Part shown: positions 33,654 to 42,850 of the stretch, piece by piece
Layout: every line of letters starts with the position of its first letter
Position numbering within the stretch: the first letter of the stretch is position 1
NCBI RefSeq assembly: GCF_003851685.1
Contig: NZ_CP027727.1
Span: 2,790,001-2,854,000 of the forward strand
Direction of reading: 5' to 3'
Length of the DNA stretch: 64,000 nucleotides
DNA from: Pseudomonas sp. R5-89-07
GTDB taxonomy: Bacteria > Pseudomonadota > Gammaproteobacteria > Pseudomonadales > Pseudomonadaceae
Translations under genes and position numbers: made by a program
Notes under the pieces: generated by a model
What the model was told of the DNA's origin: nothing
Databases searched by the model: none
What the model saw: only the letters and a program-made list of their open reading frames with translations

Positions 33654-34679
33654 ATGTCGGAAAAAGACACCATCTCCATTCACCTCGTGCGCGAAGCCCT
33701 GTTGCAGAGCTGCGCTCCTGGGGAGGCAACGGCTGAAGCGTTGAATAAGGTCGGGATTGATCCGGCCCTGCTGGAGCAGCCGTCTGCGCGCGTACCGGCC
33801 ACCGCTTATGCACGGTTGTGGCGTTTGCTGGCGCGACGTCGGGACGATGAGTTCTTCGGCATGGACCCACGCAAGCTCAAATCCGGCAGCCTGGCGTTCC
33901 TGTGTCGTGCCTCCATGGCACAACCCAGCCTGGTGGCCGGCCTGGAAACCGGCCTGGATTTCCTGTCGCTGATGCTCGAGCGCATGCCGGCCCAGTTGGT
34001 GCGCCAGCAAAGCCTGGCAGAAATCGTACTGCTCGAATCGGAGCCCGAGCCCAAGCGCGCGTTCACCTATTTCACCTATTGGATGATCGTCCACGGCGTT
34101 GCCTGTTGGCTCGCGGGGCGGCGCATCCCCATCCTGGCCATCGAAATGCGCTGCGCACGGCCGGACTTTTGTGATGATTACCAAGTGATGTTTTCAGACA
34201 ACCTGCGCTTCGATCGGCCACGCACCCGCATGATCTTTTCCGCCGAATGCCTGGACCAGCCAATCAAGCGAACCGCGCAGGAGCTGCAGCGGTTTCTCAG
34301 CCAGGCGCCGGCCAATATCCTGGTCAAATACCGCGACCCGCAAAGCCTTGCCAGCCGTATCAAACATGACCTGCGCCAAATGCCTGCGCACACATGGCCG
34401 GAGACCGAAGGCCTTGCGACCACGCTGTGTATCTCGGCATCCACCTTGCGCCGCCGTTTGGCGGAAGAGGGTCAGACTTATCAGGGCCTCAAAGACAGCG
34501 TGCGCAAGGAACTGGCGGTTGTGTGGCTGGCCGAGCCGCAGATCAGCTTTGCCCAGATTGCCGAGCGGTTGGGGTTTGCCGATACGAGTTCGTTTTATAA
34601 GGCGTTTCGCAAGTGGAGCGGGTCGAATCCGGGGCATTATCGGAGTTTGATTTTGAACGAGCTAACCCCCGACGCGTAG
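33654..34679 (+). CDS. AraC family transcriptional regulator (Arabinose_bd/OruR-like)
   Basis: A 341-residue regulator. Residues about 20-200 are the ligand-binding PF12625-type domain (SLAFLCRASMAQPSLVAGL); the C-terminal 100 residues hold the two AraC HTH motifs (GLATTLCISASTLRRRLAEE and ISFAQIAERLGFADTSSFYK) and the closing FRKWSGSNPGHYR. ATG at 33654 is chosen; an in-frame ATG at 33615 is possible. It is divergent to the efe operon; whether it controls it is unknown. Confidence 0.87.
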   Translation: MSEKDTISIHLVREALLQSCAPGEATAEALNKVGIDPALLEQPSARVPATAYARLWRLLARRRDDEFFGMDPRKLKSGSLAFLCRASMAQPSLVAGLETGLDFLSLMLERMPAQLVRQQSLAEIVLLESEPEPKRAFTYFTYWMIVHGVACWLAGRRIPILAIEMRCARPDFCDDYQVMFSDNLRFDRPRTRMIFSAECLDQPIKRTAQELQRFLSQAPANILVKYRDPQSLASRIKHDLRQMPAHTWPETEGLATTLCISASTLRRRLAEEGQTYQGLKDSVRKELAVVWLAEPQISFAQIAERLGFADTSSFYKAFRKWSGSNPGHYRSLILNELTPDA

Positions 34680-34695
34680 CGCAGATGTGATCGAC

Positions 34696-34731
34696 AAAAA
34701 AAAGCCCCGCGAGCCGATGACCCGCGGGGCT
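34696..34731 (-). terminator. Rho-independent terminator of mexE-mexF-oprN
   Basis: AGCCCCGCG at 34703-34711 pairs with CGCGGGGCT at 34723-34731 (9-bp stem, 11-nt loop). The eight A bases at 34696-34703 read as a T-run after the stem for transcription coming from oprN. It also lies 24 bp after the convergent AraC gene. Confidence 0.85.
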
Positions 34732-34772
34732 AAAAATTGGCTGGATGCGACCAACCAAAGGAGCTCTTCACA

Positions 34773-36188
34773 TCACTTGGCGCTAGCGACCACCGTATCC
34801 GGCTGCCAGCCACCGCCCAGCGCTTTGTAGATCGCGACTATCCCGCGATAAAGGTCCACTTCCGCCTGGGCTTGGGAATCTTCGGCGGCCAAACGCTCAC
34901 GCTGGGCATCGAGCAGGACCAGGAAGTCCACGGTGCCTTCGCGGTAGCGGATCGCGGCCAGGTCGGCGGCGGCGCGGCTGGATTCGCTTTGGCGGATCAG
35001 CGAGACCAGGCGTTGCTGACGCTTGCCGTAGTCGCTGAAGGCGTTTTCGGATTCTTCCAGGGCCAGTAGCACTTGCTGCTCGTAGCTCGCCAGGGCACCG
35101 TCGGCCTCGGCATCCGCGCCGCGCAAACGGGCGCGCACGCTGCCCAGGTCGAAGGCGGCCCAGGTAATGCTCGGGCCAAGGGCCCAGGCGTTGGCGGCGG
35201 ACGAGCCGATCTGCGAGCCACGCCCGGCGGTGAAGCCGAGGAAGCCACTGAGGCTGACCCGTGGGAACAGATCGGCCTTGGCCACGCCGATGCGTGCGGT
35301 GGCGGCGGCCAGTTTGCGTTCGGCGCTGAGGATGTCCGGGCGCCGTTGCAACAGTTGCCCAGGGTCGCCAATCGGCAGCGCCTTGGCAATCGCCGGCAGG
35401 TCTTTCGGGCTCAGGTCCACGCTGAGTTTGTCGGGACGCTGGCCGAGGAGGGTGGCGATGCGGTTACGCTCGCGCACTTGTTCGGCCTGCAGTTGCGGCA
35501 CGCTGGCTTCCACCGACGCCAGGCGTGCGTCGGCCCGTTCCACATCGAGCTGGTCACCCACGCCGGCGTCGCGCAGGCTGACGGTGATGGCGCGCGATTC
35601 CTGCTGGTTCTTCAGGTTGTCCAGGGCGATGCGTTCACGCAGCTGCGCACCACGCAGTTGACCGTAGGCGTCCACCAGTTCGGCGATCATGGTGACTTGC
35701 AGCTGGTACAAGTCAGCCTCGGCGGCCTGCTGGTCGGCGTCGGTAGCTTCCAGATTGCGCTGGATGCGACCGAACAGGTCCAGTTCCCAGGCCATGTCCA
35801 GGCCAAGGTCGTAACGCTCGGTCTTGACCCGGCTAGTGGTCTGGCCCGGAATCTGGCCTTTGCCCTGATCACTGCTGACCCTGCTGGTAATCGTCGGCAT
35901 GGCGTCGTTGCTGGCGTCATCACGGATCGCTCGTGCTGCCCGCAGACGGGCAAAGGCGACGCGCAGATCACGGTTACCCTGCAACGACTGGGTGACCAAC
36001 TGGTTGAGGGTCGGGTCGTCGAACTGCTGCCACCAGATGCCTTCGAACTTGGCATGGTCATATTTTTTGGCATCGGCAGCGGCCGTGATATTGGCCGCCT
36101 CTGGCGTCTGGGTTTTGTAGTCCGGGCCTACGGCACAGGCGCTCAGCGCCAGTACCAGCAAGCTCGGCAGGAATACTTTCACGCTCAT
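34773..36188 (-). CDS. oprN: Outer membrane efflux lipoprotein (OprN/NodT type)
   Basis: A 471-residue TolC-fold lipoprotein with lipobox LALSAC (Cys18). It forms the trimeric outer-membrane channel of the tripartite pump. Duplicated motifs of the family are present: NRDLRVAFARLRAARA and WELDLFGRIQRNLEA in the first half, LQRRPDILSAERKLAAATARIGVAKADLFP (residues 282-311) and LDAQRERLAAED in the second. Start overlaps the mexF stop by 4 nt. Substrates of homologous MexEF-OprN are chloramphenicol, quinolones and trimethoprim. Confidence 0.92.
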   Translation of the reverse strand: MSVKVFLPSLLVLALSACAVGPDYKTQTPEAANITAAADAKKYDHAKFEGIWWQQFDDPTLNQLVTQSLQGNRDLRVAFARLRAARAIRDDASNDAMPTITSRVSSDQGKGQIPGQTTSRVKTERYDLGLDMAWELDLFGRIQRNLEATDADQQAAEADLYQLQVTMIAELVDAYGQLRGAQLRERIALDNLKNQQESRAITVSLRDAGVGDQLDVERADARLASVEASVPQLQAEQVRERNRIATLLGQRPDKLSVDLSPKDLPAIAKALPIGDPGQLLQRRPDILSAERKLAAATARIGVAKADLFPRVSLSGFLGFTAGRGSQIGSSAANAWALGPSITWAAFDLGSVRARLRGADAEADGALASYEQQVLLALEESENAFSDYGKRQQRLVSLIRQSESSRAAADLAAIRYREGTVDFLVLLDAQRERLAAEDSQAQAEVDLYRGIVAIYKALGGGWQPDTVVASAK

Positions 36189-39100
36189 TGCTGTGTCTCC
36201 AGCTTCAAGGCCTTGGCCGCTTTGCGTGCTTCGCTGCGCTCCACATAGCGACGGATCAGTACGTAGAACACCGGTGTCAGCAACAGACCGAAGAAGGTCA
36301 CCCCGATCATCCCGGAGAACACCGCCACGCCCATGGCATGACGCATCTCGGCACCGGCACCGCTCGACAGCACCAAAGGCACCACGCCCATGATGAACGC
36401 GAACGAGGTCATCAGGATCGGCCGCAGACGCAAGCGGCAGGCTTCCAGTACTGCGGCGAGCGGATCGAGGCCTTCCTGCTGTTTATCCTTGGCGAACTCG
36501 ACGATCAGAATCGCGTTCTTGCACGCCAGGCCCACCAGTACGATCAGGCCGATCTGGGTAAAGATGTTGTTGTCGCCGCCGGAGATGATCACCCCGGTGA
36601 TGGCTGACAGCAGCGTCATCGGTACGATCAGAATCACTGCCAATGGCAGGCTCCAGCTTTCGTATTGGGCGGCCAGTACCAGGAACGCCAGCAGTACGCA
36701 GAGCGGGAACACGAACAGCGCGGTGTTGCCCGAGAGGATCTGCTGATAGGTCAGGTCGGTCCACTCGTAGGTCATGCCGTTGGGCAGTTCGTCCTTGAGC
36801 AGCTTTTCAATCGCGGCCTGGGCCTGGCCGGAACTGTAGCCCGGTGCGGCGTTGCCGTTGATTTCAGCGGTGATGAAGCCGTTGTAGTGCATCACGCGGT
36901 CCGGGCCCGAGGTGTCGCTGACCTTGATAAAGGTCGCCAGCGGGATCATCTCGCCTTTGTTGTTGCGCACTTTCAACTGGCCGATCTGATCGGAGTCCTG
37001 GCGGAACTGTTGTTCGGCCTGCACGTTGACCTGATAAGTACGGCCGAAGCGGTTGAAGTCGTTGGCATACAACGAACCCAGGTAGACCTGCAGGGTGTCG
37101 AAGATGTCGCTGATCGCCACGCCGTGGGTCTTGGCCTTTTCACGGTCAATGGCAGCGTCGACTTGTGGCACGTTGACTGTGTAGCTGGTGAACAGGCCGA
37201 ACAGCTCAGGCACGTTGTGGCTCTTGGCAATGACGTTCTGCACTTCTTTATACAGCTCGTCATAGCCGAGGTTGCCACGGTCTTCGATCTGCAGGCGGAA
37301 CCCGCCGATGGTGCCCAGACCCTGTACCGGCGGCGGCGGGAAGATCGCCATGTAGGCTTCTTCGATGTTGCTGTATTGGCCGTTCAGTGCGCCGGCAATC
37401 GCCCCGGCGGACATGCTCGGGTCTTTGCGCTCGTCAAAGGGCTTCAAGGTCACGAACACGATGCCGCTGTTCGGGCTGTTGGTGAACCCGTTGATCGACA
37501 GGCCAGGGAAGGCAATCGCGGCTTCCACGCCGGGTTGCTTCAGGGCAATCTCCGACATGCGCTTCATCACGCTTTCGGTGCGGTCCAGGCTCGCGGCGTC
37601 GGGCAGTTGGGCGAAGGCCACCAGGTATTGCTTGTCCTGGGCCGGTACGAAACCGGTCGGCGTGTGGGCAAACCCGAAGAACGTCAGCACCATCAGGCCG
37701 GCGTACACGAACAGCGCGATACCCGTGCCGCGAATCACTCGGCGTACGGTACCGACATAGCCATGGCTGGCCTTTTCGAAAAAGCGGTTGAAGGGACGGA
37801 ACAGCCAGCCGCCGAAGATCTTGTCGAGGAACCGGGAGAAACGATCCTTCGGTGCGTCGTGGGCGCGCAGCAACACGGCGGCCAGGGCAGGGGACAGCGT
37901 CAGTGAGTTGAATGCCGAGATCACCGTCGATATGGCAATGGTCAAGGCGAACTGTTTGTAGAACTGCCCGGTCAAGCCACTGATAAAGGCGGCCGGAATG
38001 AACACCGCACACAGCACCAGCGCCGTGGCGACAATCGGGCCGGTGACTTCACGCATGGCTTTTTCAGTGGCCGGGAACGGCTCCAGGCCCAGCTCGATGT
38101 TCCGTTCGACGTTCTCCACCACCACGATGGCGTCGTCGACCACGATGCCGATGGCCAGTACCAAACCGAACAAAGACAAGGCATTGAGTGAGAACCCGAA
38201 CAGGTGCATCACCGCAAACGTACCGATCAGCGATACCGGCACCGCCACCAATGGGATGATCGAGGCGCGCCAGGTCTGCAGGAACAGAATCACCACCAGC
38301 ACCACGAGGATCAGTGCTTCGAACAGGGTGTGCACCACCGCTTCGATGGAGCCGCGAACGAAGATGGTCGGGTCATAGGCGATGCGGTAATCCATGCCCG
38401 CCGGGAAGCTCTTTTTCAGCTCGGCCATCTTGGCGCGTACATCGTTGGAGATGTCGATGGCGTTGGAGCCTGGACGCTGGAAAATCGGGATCGCAACGGC
38501 GGGCTGGTTATCGATCAACGAGCGCAGCGCGTATTGGCTGGACCCCAGCTCGACCCGGGCAATGTCCTTGAGGCGCGTGATTTCACCATTGGCACCGGCG
38601 CGAATCACAATGTTCTCGAACTCTTCCTCGGTGACCAGGCGCCCTTGGGTATTGACCGACAACTGGAAGCTGGTGTCACTTGGCGCAGGCTGTGCGCCCA
38701 GGGCACCGGCGGCCACCTGACGGTTCTGCTCACGAATCGCCGTGACCACATCGGTGGCGGTCAGGTTGCGCGAAGCGGTCTTGTTCGGATCCAGCCAGAC
38801 GCGCAGCGAGTAGTCGCCCATGCCGAACAACTGCACGTCGCCGACCCCGCCCAGGCGGGCCAGTTCGTCCTTGATGTTGAGGATCGCGTAGTTGGACAGA
38901 TACAGCATGTCGTAACGCTGATCCGGGGAGGTCAAGTGCACCACCATGGTCAGGTCGGGAGAGGCCTTGTCCACGGTGATACCGATGCGCGTCACTTCCT
39001 CAGGCAGTTTTGGCTGAGTGCGTGTCACGCGGTTTTGCACCTGCACCTGCGCGTTGTCCAGGTCGGTGCCCAGGGCGAAGGTGATGGTCAGGGTGAGCTT

Positions 39101-39364
39101 GCCGTCGGCGGTCGACTGCGAAGACATGTACAACATGTTTTCGACGCCGGTGATGGCTTGCTCCAGCGGCGCCGCCACGGTTTCGCCGATGACTTTAGGG
39201 TTGGCGCCGGGGAAGTTGGCGCGTACCACCACGGTCGGCGGTACCACTTCCGGGTATTCGCTGATGGGCAGCTGGAACAGCGAGATCGCACCGGCGATCA
39301 GGATCAGCAGCGACAGCACCGCTGCGAAGATCGGCCGCGAAATGAAGAACTTGGAAAAATTCAT
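36185..39364 (-). CDS. mexF: RND efflux pump inner-membrane transporter MexF
   Basis: A 1059-residue proton-driven RND transporter with twelve helices and two large periplasmic loops. MNFSKFFISRPIFAAVLSL at the N-terminus, the helix-4 proton relay GLVLAIGIVVDDAIVVVENVER (Asp-Asp) and the C-terminal GLACKNAILIVEFAKD are HAE1-family marks. Length and sequence resemble P. aeruginosa MexF. It lies 15 bp after mexE and overlaps oprN by 4 nt; the three make one pump spanning both membranes. Confidence 0.95.
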   Translation of the reverse strand: MNFSKFFISRPIFAAVLSLLILIAGAISLFQLPISEYPEVVPPTVVVRANFPGANPKVIGETVAAPLEQAITGVENMLYMSSQSTADGKLTLTITFALGTDLDNAQVQVQNRVTRTQPKLPEEVTRIGITVDKASPDLTMVVHLTSPDQRYDMLYLSNYAILNIKDELARLGGVGDVQLFGMGDYSLRVWLDPNKTASRNLTATDVVTAIREQNRQVAAGALGAQPAPSDTSFQLSVNTQGRLVTEEEFENIVIRAGANGEITRLKDIARVELGSSQYALRSLIDNQPAVAIPIFQRPGSNAIDISNDVRAKMAELKKSFPAGMDYRIAYDPTIFVRGSIEAVVHTLFEALILVVLVVILFLQTWRASIIPLVAVPVSLIGTFAVMHLFGFSLNALSLFGLVLAIGIVVDDAIVVVENVERNIELGLEPFPATEKAMREVTGPIVATALVLCAVFIPAAFISGLTGQFYKQFALTIAISTVISAFNSLTLSPALAAVLLRAHDAPKDRFSRFLDKIFGGWLFRPFNRFFEKASHGYVGTVRRVIRGTGIALFVYAGLMVLTFFGFAHTPTGFVPAQDKQYLVAFAQLPDAASLDRTESVMKRMSEIALKQPGVEAAIAFPGLSINGFTNSPNSGIVFVTLKPFDERKDPSMSAGAIAGALNGQYSNIEEAYMAIFPPPPVQGLGTIGGFRLQIEDRGNLGYDELYKEVQNVIAKSHNVPELFGLFTSYTVNVPQVDAAIDREKAKTHGVAISDIFDTLQVYLGSLYANDFNRFGRTYQVNVQAEQQFRQDSDQIGQLKVRNNKGEMIPLATFIKVSDTSGPDRVMHYNGFITAEINGNAAPGYSSGQAQAAIEKLLKDELPNGMTYEWTDLTYQQILSGNTALFVFPLCVLLAFLVLAAQYESWSLPLAVILIVPMTLLSAITGVIISGGDNNIFTQIGLIVLVGLACKNAILIVEFAKDKQQEGLDPLAAVLEACRLRLRPILMTSFAFIMGVVPLVLSSGAGAEMRHAMGVAVFSGMIGVTFFGLLLTPVFYVLIRRYVERSEARKAAKALKLETQQ

Positions 39365-39379
39365 CTTGAGTCGTATCCC

Positions 39380-40618
39380 TTAACCGCGTGGAGTCGCGCT
39401 GGCGAGCTTGGGCGCGGGTTTTTCCGGCGCTACTTGCTCCAGGTTGCTGGCTTCAAGCGCTTGTCGTTGTTGGGCCAAGGCGGCGAGGGTTTCCTGGCTG
39501 GCCATCGGAATGGTTTCCGGCGCGACCGGCGAGCCAGGGCGCACACGCTGCAGGCCCTTGACGATAATGGTGTCGTCCTTGTTCAGGCCGCTACGCACGA
39601 TGCGCAAACCTTCGATTTTCGGGCCCAGTTCCACGGCGCGATAGGCCGGCTTGTCGCCTTCCATCACCAGCACGAACTTCTTGCCAAGGTCGGTGCCCAC
39701 GGCTTCATCGTTGATCAGCACGGCGGAGTAGGTGCCGCTGCCCACCAGCTTCAGGCGTGCGTACAGGCCAGGGGTGTATTCGCCCTTGCTGTTATCGAAC
39801 ACGGCGCGGCCGCGAATGGTGCCGGTGGCCGGGTTGACCTGGTTGTCGACGAAGTTCATCTGGCCCAGGTGCGGGTTGCCGGTTTCATTCGACAGGCCCA
39901 GGTACACCGGGGTGGTCGCACCGCGACGACCTTGGCGGGCCAGCTCGGTGTACTTGAGGAACACGCGCTCATCGGCGTCGAAGTAGGCGTAGACCTTGTC
40001 GGTGGAGACCACGCTGGTCAGCGCGGTGGTGTCGGCGGTCACCAGGTTGCCGGCGGTGATCTCGGCACGGCTGACGCGGCCGCTGATGGGCGACGTGACG
40101 CGGGTAAAGCTCAGGTTCAACTTGGCCAGGTCCAACTGCGCCTGAATCCCGGCGACCGCGGCGCGGGCTTCCTGGGCAGCGGTGGTGCGCGAGTCGGCCA
40201 GCTCGGCAGAGATCGCATTGCTCTGGCGCAGGCGGTCGCCGCGTTGCGCTTCGTTATCGCTGCGGGTGGCGGCGGCTTTGGTTTGAGCCAGCTGGGCTTC
40301 GAGGCGGCGAACTTCGGCCTGGAACGGGCGTGGGTCGATCTGGAACAGCAGGTCGCCTTTCTTGACCAAAGCGCCTTCGGTGAAAGCGACCTGGTCAATC
40401 TGGCCCGACACGCGTGGACGAATCTGTACGGTTTCCGGCGCTTCCAGACGCCCGGTGAATTCATCCCACTCGTTGACCGGTTGCTCGAGCACCTTGGCCA
40501 CGCTGACTTTGGCAGCAGGCATGGCGGCCGCTTGGTCCGGGGTCTTGCCGCATGCGCTCATCACCACCACGGCAAGGATCGCCAGGGGGAAGCGCAAATG
40601 TTTGAGTGACTGTTCCAT
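39380..40618 (-). CDS. mexE: RND efflux membrane fusion lipoprotein MexE
   Basis: A 412-residue periplasmic adaptor with lipobox VMSACG. MEQSLKHLRFP at the start mirrors P. aeruginosa MexE, which sets the ATG at 40618. Motifs: NEWDEFTGRLEAPETVQIRP, FTEGALVKKGDLLFQIDPRP (lipoyl half), coiled-coil with RSDNEAQRGDRLR, and YFDADERVFLKYTELARQG. First gene of the operon. A MexT-type nod box is centred about 90 bp upstream. Confidence 0.94.
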   Translation of the reverse strand: MEQSLKHLRFPLAILAVVVMSACGKTPDQAAAMPAAKVSVAKVLEQPVNEWDEFTGRLEAPETVQIRPRVSGQIDQVAFTEGALVKKGDLLFQIDPRPFQAEVRRLEAQLAQTKAAATRSDNEAQRGDRLRQSNAISAELADSRTTAAQEARAAVAGIQAQLDLAKLNLSFTRVTSPISGRVSRAEITAGNLVTADTTALTSVVSTDKVYAYFDADERVFLKYTELARQGRRGATTPVYLGLSNETGNPHLGQMNFVDNQVNPATGTIRGRAVFDNSKGEYTPGLYARLKLVGSGTYSAVLINDEAVGTDLGKKFVLVMEGDKPAYRAVELGPKIEGLRIVRSGLNKDDTIIVKGLQRVRPGSPVAPETIPMASQETLAALAQQRQALEASNLEQVAPEKPAPKLASATPRG

Positions 40619-40694
40619 GAGGTGCATCCGCCAATGTATTTGAGATGGGCGGATCATGCGCGGGGAGGCGGTATGTCACGAATCGAATGAAGCA

Positions 40695-40718
40695 AAGGTA
40701 ACTATCATTCGGAATGAT
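40695..40718 (-). promoter_or_regulatory. MexT-like nod box upstream of mexE
   Basis: On the minus strand: ATCA, TTCCG, AATGAT, AGTT, ACCTT. The MexT site as I recall it is ATCA-N5-GTCGAT-N4-ACYAT; spacing is exact and 11 of 15 fixed positions agree. The core ATCATTC/GAATGAT is itself a near-perfect palindrome. It ends 77 bp before the mexE ATG. No mexT gene lies in the window. Confidence 0.65.
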
Positions 40719-40795
40719 ATAAGCGGGCGCAAAGCCCTGCGAGATGGGGGGTTTAGTTAGGGTGCTATCAATTTGAGTAATGTTGGCGTTGGGAC

Positions 40796-40821
40796 AGGGG
40801 AGCGTTTCGAACGACTCCCCT
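40796..40821 (-). terminator. Hairpin downstream of the SDR gene
   Basis: AGGGGAG at 40796-40802 pairs with CTCCCCT at 40815-40821, and inside it CGTT pairs with AACG around TCG. It lies 11 bp after the SDR stop. No T-run follows on the minus strand. Confidence 0.6.
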
Positions 40822-40831
40822 ACGGGCCCAG

Positions 40832-42151
40832 TTAGTGTTGACGTTTGTTGGACGGTTGATAGTTGCGGGCAACTGCAACGCCAGCCAACAGGAGCGCAGC
40901 ACCGACTGCGACGAGCAGATAGCGAGCGGGTGGTTTGTTCTGGCGCCATCCGCCTTCGACGCTGCGCTGCCCCGTCGAAGGGGTAAACAGGTTGCCTGGC
41001 GAGGTGTCCGCCTGGGGGCTGCGACCGAGCGCGAAGCGGGTCAGCCAACCGGACAGCTGTGCAAAGCCTGGCAGCAGCGAGTGCGCAACCCGTGCGGCGG
41101 TCGCGGCACGGCCCACCGTGGTGCTTTTGCGCGGCTGTAGCGCACAGGCAACCATCGCTTCAGCCACAAGATGAGGGTCATAGACCGGTGGCGGTGGCTT
41201 CAGCGCGTGGCCGGTGAAGTTGCCGCCGTCCCGAAAGCCGGGTGTGTCCATCACGGCCGGGTAGATGTCGCACACGTGAATATCCGGCAGCCCGGTCAAC
41301 TCCGCGCGCAACGCTTCGCTGAAGCCGCGCAGGCCATATTTGCTCGCGGAATAAGCGACGGCATAGGGCTGGGCAACCCAGCTGCCAAGCGACAGCGTGT
41401 TGATCAGGATGCCGGCCTTTTTTGCCTTGAAATACGGCCATACCACGTACGCGCCGCGCAAATAACCCAACAAGTCAGTCTGCAGCACTTGCTCGTGGGC
41501 TTCCAGCGGGGTGTCTTCGAATCTGCCCACGGCACCCACGCCGGCGTTGTTGATCCAGATGTCGATGCGGCCGTGGCCAAACGCTACCGCTTCAGCCGCC
41601 AGAGCCCTCATCTGGTCGCCCTGAGTGACATCGGTCTTGACGGCAATCGCCTCGGCACCGCGCACAGCGCATTCTTCGACGACGTCGGCCAGGGCGTGCT
41701 CGTCTCGGGCTGCCAGGACCAGGCGTGTGCCCTGTTTGGCGAAGGCATGCGCGGCGGCGCGACCAATTCCGCTGGAGGCACCGGTGATCACTACCGTTTT
41801 GCCGTGCAACTGACCGCTGACGTTGCTCTTCGCAGGCGGGGCCTCGGGCCGGTCATCTGCCGCCTGAACCTGCACGGGCTGCTCGTACAGCTTCAGGCGC
41901 GCGCCATCGTTCAATACCAGGGTCAGATCATCGACGATGCCGGCAACCCGCTCTGGAAAAACCGGCTCGCCCGCGGCATCGAGTTCGTCGTAGAAAAATG
42001 TCTGGCCGTCCAGCCACCCGACCGCCGTCATCAATTCCGGGCTCAGGTAGTATTTTCCGTCGAGGAAAAAACCGCCAAAATTGTGCGTTCGCTCCAAGTT
42101 GTGCACGGCATAGCGTTCGCCGGGCTTCATTCCGGTTGCTGAGTCGATCAT
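40832..42151 (-). CDS. SDR oxidoreductase with N-terminal extension and C-terminal membrane anchor
   Basis: About 439 residues, far longer than a classical SDR (about 250). The Rossmann domain starts near residue 120 with GKTVVITGASSGIGRAAA, then NNAGVGAVG and the catalytic YSASK. Before it is a 95-residue module with GERYAVHNLERTHNFGGFFLDGKYY (residues 11-35) and a basic-acidic linker; after it, a helix RYLLVAVGAALLLAGVAVARN that would anchor it to the inner membrane. The start is set at 42151 because GGAGG lies eight bases before it; ATG at 42169 is in frame but lacks a ribosome site. Substrate unknown. Confidence 0.82.
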   Translation of the reverse strand: MIDSATGMKPGERYAVHNLERTHNFGGFFLDGKYYLSPELMTAVGWLDGQTFFYDELDAAGEPVFPERVAGIVDDLTLVLNDGARLKLYEQPVQVQAADDRPEAPPAKSNVSGQLHGKTVVITGASSGIGRAAAHAFAKQGTRLVLAARDEHALADVVEECAVRGAEAIAVKTDVTQGDQMRALAAEAVAFGHGRIDIWINNAGVGAVGRFEDTPLEAHEQVLQTDLLGYLRGAYVVWPYFKAKKAGILINTLSLGSWVAQPYAVAYSASKYGLRGFSEALRAELTGLPDIHVCDIYPAVMDTPGFRDGGNFTGHALKPPPPVYDPHLVAEAMVACALQPRKSTTVGRAATAARVAHSLLPGFAQLSGWLTRFALGRSPQADTSPGNLFTPSTGQRSVEGGWRQNKPPARYLLVAVGAALLLAGVAVARNYQPSNKRQH

Positions 42152-42231
42152 CACCACATCCTCCGTCATGTGTTTTGCGATAAAAGCGTCGGCGCATAGG
42201 ATTGTTCAGTCCAAATGGCCGAGAGAAACGT

Positions 42232-42267
42232 GCAGCGCATGGGTCCTTGAGAGCCCCCATGCGCTGC
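42232..42267 (-). terminator. Terminator of the Gly/Ser-rich protein gene
   Basis: GCAGCGCATGGG at 42232-42243 pairs with CCCATGCGCTGC at 42256-42267 (12-bp stem, 12-nt loop), 26 bp after the stop of the Gly/Ser protein. A pyrimidine run (CGTTTCTCTC) follows on the minus strand. Confidence 0.7.
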
Positions 42268-42292
42268 TTGGGCGTCGCGCTTGAAGACTGTT

Positions 42293-42640
42293 TTATCCGC
42301 CTGAGCCGCCTGAGCCACCTGAGCCACCTGAGCTTGAGCCCGAGCCGGCACTCCCGCTACCGCCGCTGTTCCCGCCATCGCTACCGCCGCTGCTGCTGCT
42401 CCCGCCACCGCTTCCACTGTCGGGCGCGGTGTCATTGCCGCTGGCGCCTGTGCCACTGCCGCCCTGAGGCGCAGTCGGGCCAGTTCCAGGAGGTAGGGCA
42501 GAGCCAGCATCGCTTGCGCCGGAAGAGGACGACGTGCCGCCGGTTCCGGTGGTGCTGCCGGAGTTGGCGGCGAATGCCGGTGTGCCGGACGCGCACAGCA
42601 TGCCGGCTATCATCAACGCTTTTACCAGTGGAGATTTCAT
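42293..42640 (-). CDS. Secreted Gly/Ser-rich low-complexity protein
   Basis: A 115-residue protein with a Sec signal peptide ending ASGTPAFA (about residue 24). The mature part is almost wholly Gly, Ser, Thr, Ala, Asp and Pro; it ends in three GGS units (SGGSGGSGGSGG). No Cys or aromatic residue is left after cleavage, so no folded domain is expected. It could be a surface or matrix filler, a linker protein or a substrate of an export system; the function is unknown. Single gene with its own terminator; ribosome site GGAAG lies just before the ATG. Confidence 0.7.
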   Translation of the reverse strand: MKSPLVKALMIAGMLCASGTPAFAANSGSTTGTGGTSSSSGASDAGSALPPGTGPTAPQGGSGTGASGNDTAPDSGSGGGSSSSGGSDGGNSGGSGSAGSGSSSGGSGGSGGSGG

Positions 42641-42850
42641 GGAGACTTCCTCGCCTGTAAAGTGTGTTGAACGTGGTCTATGGGTGCTTTAGGCGCGACA
42701 CAATGGAGCGTTTGCCTGGATATCGAATGTGTCGTGCCATACAAAATGGGAGGCCACGCCGGGAATTTAAGTTTTAAACATCTGCCAAAGCTTCGACGAA
42801 TGGCAGTCTTCCAACGCCGAGACAGCGCAGCAAACCCTTAGGATAAAATC

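Noticed and set aside
38204..40609. 801-codon open frame opposite mexF and mexE
   Set aside because: It mirrors the third-position GC bias of the pump genes on the other strand. Its product is a low-complexity mix of Arg, Gly, His and Val without any recognisable domain.
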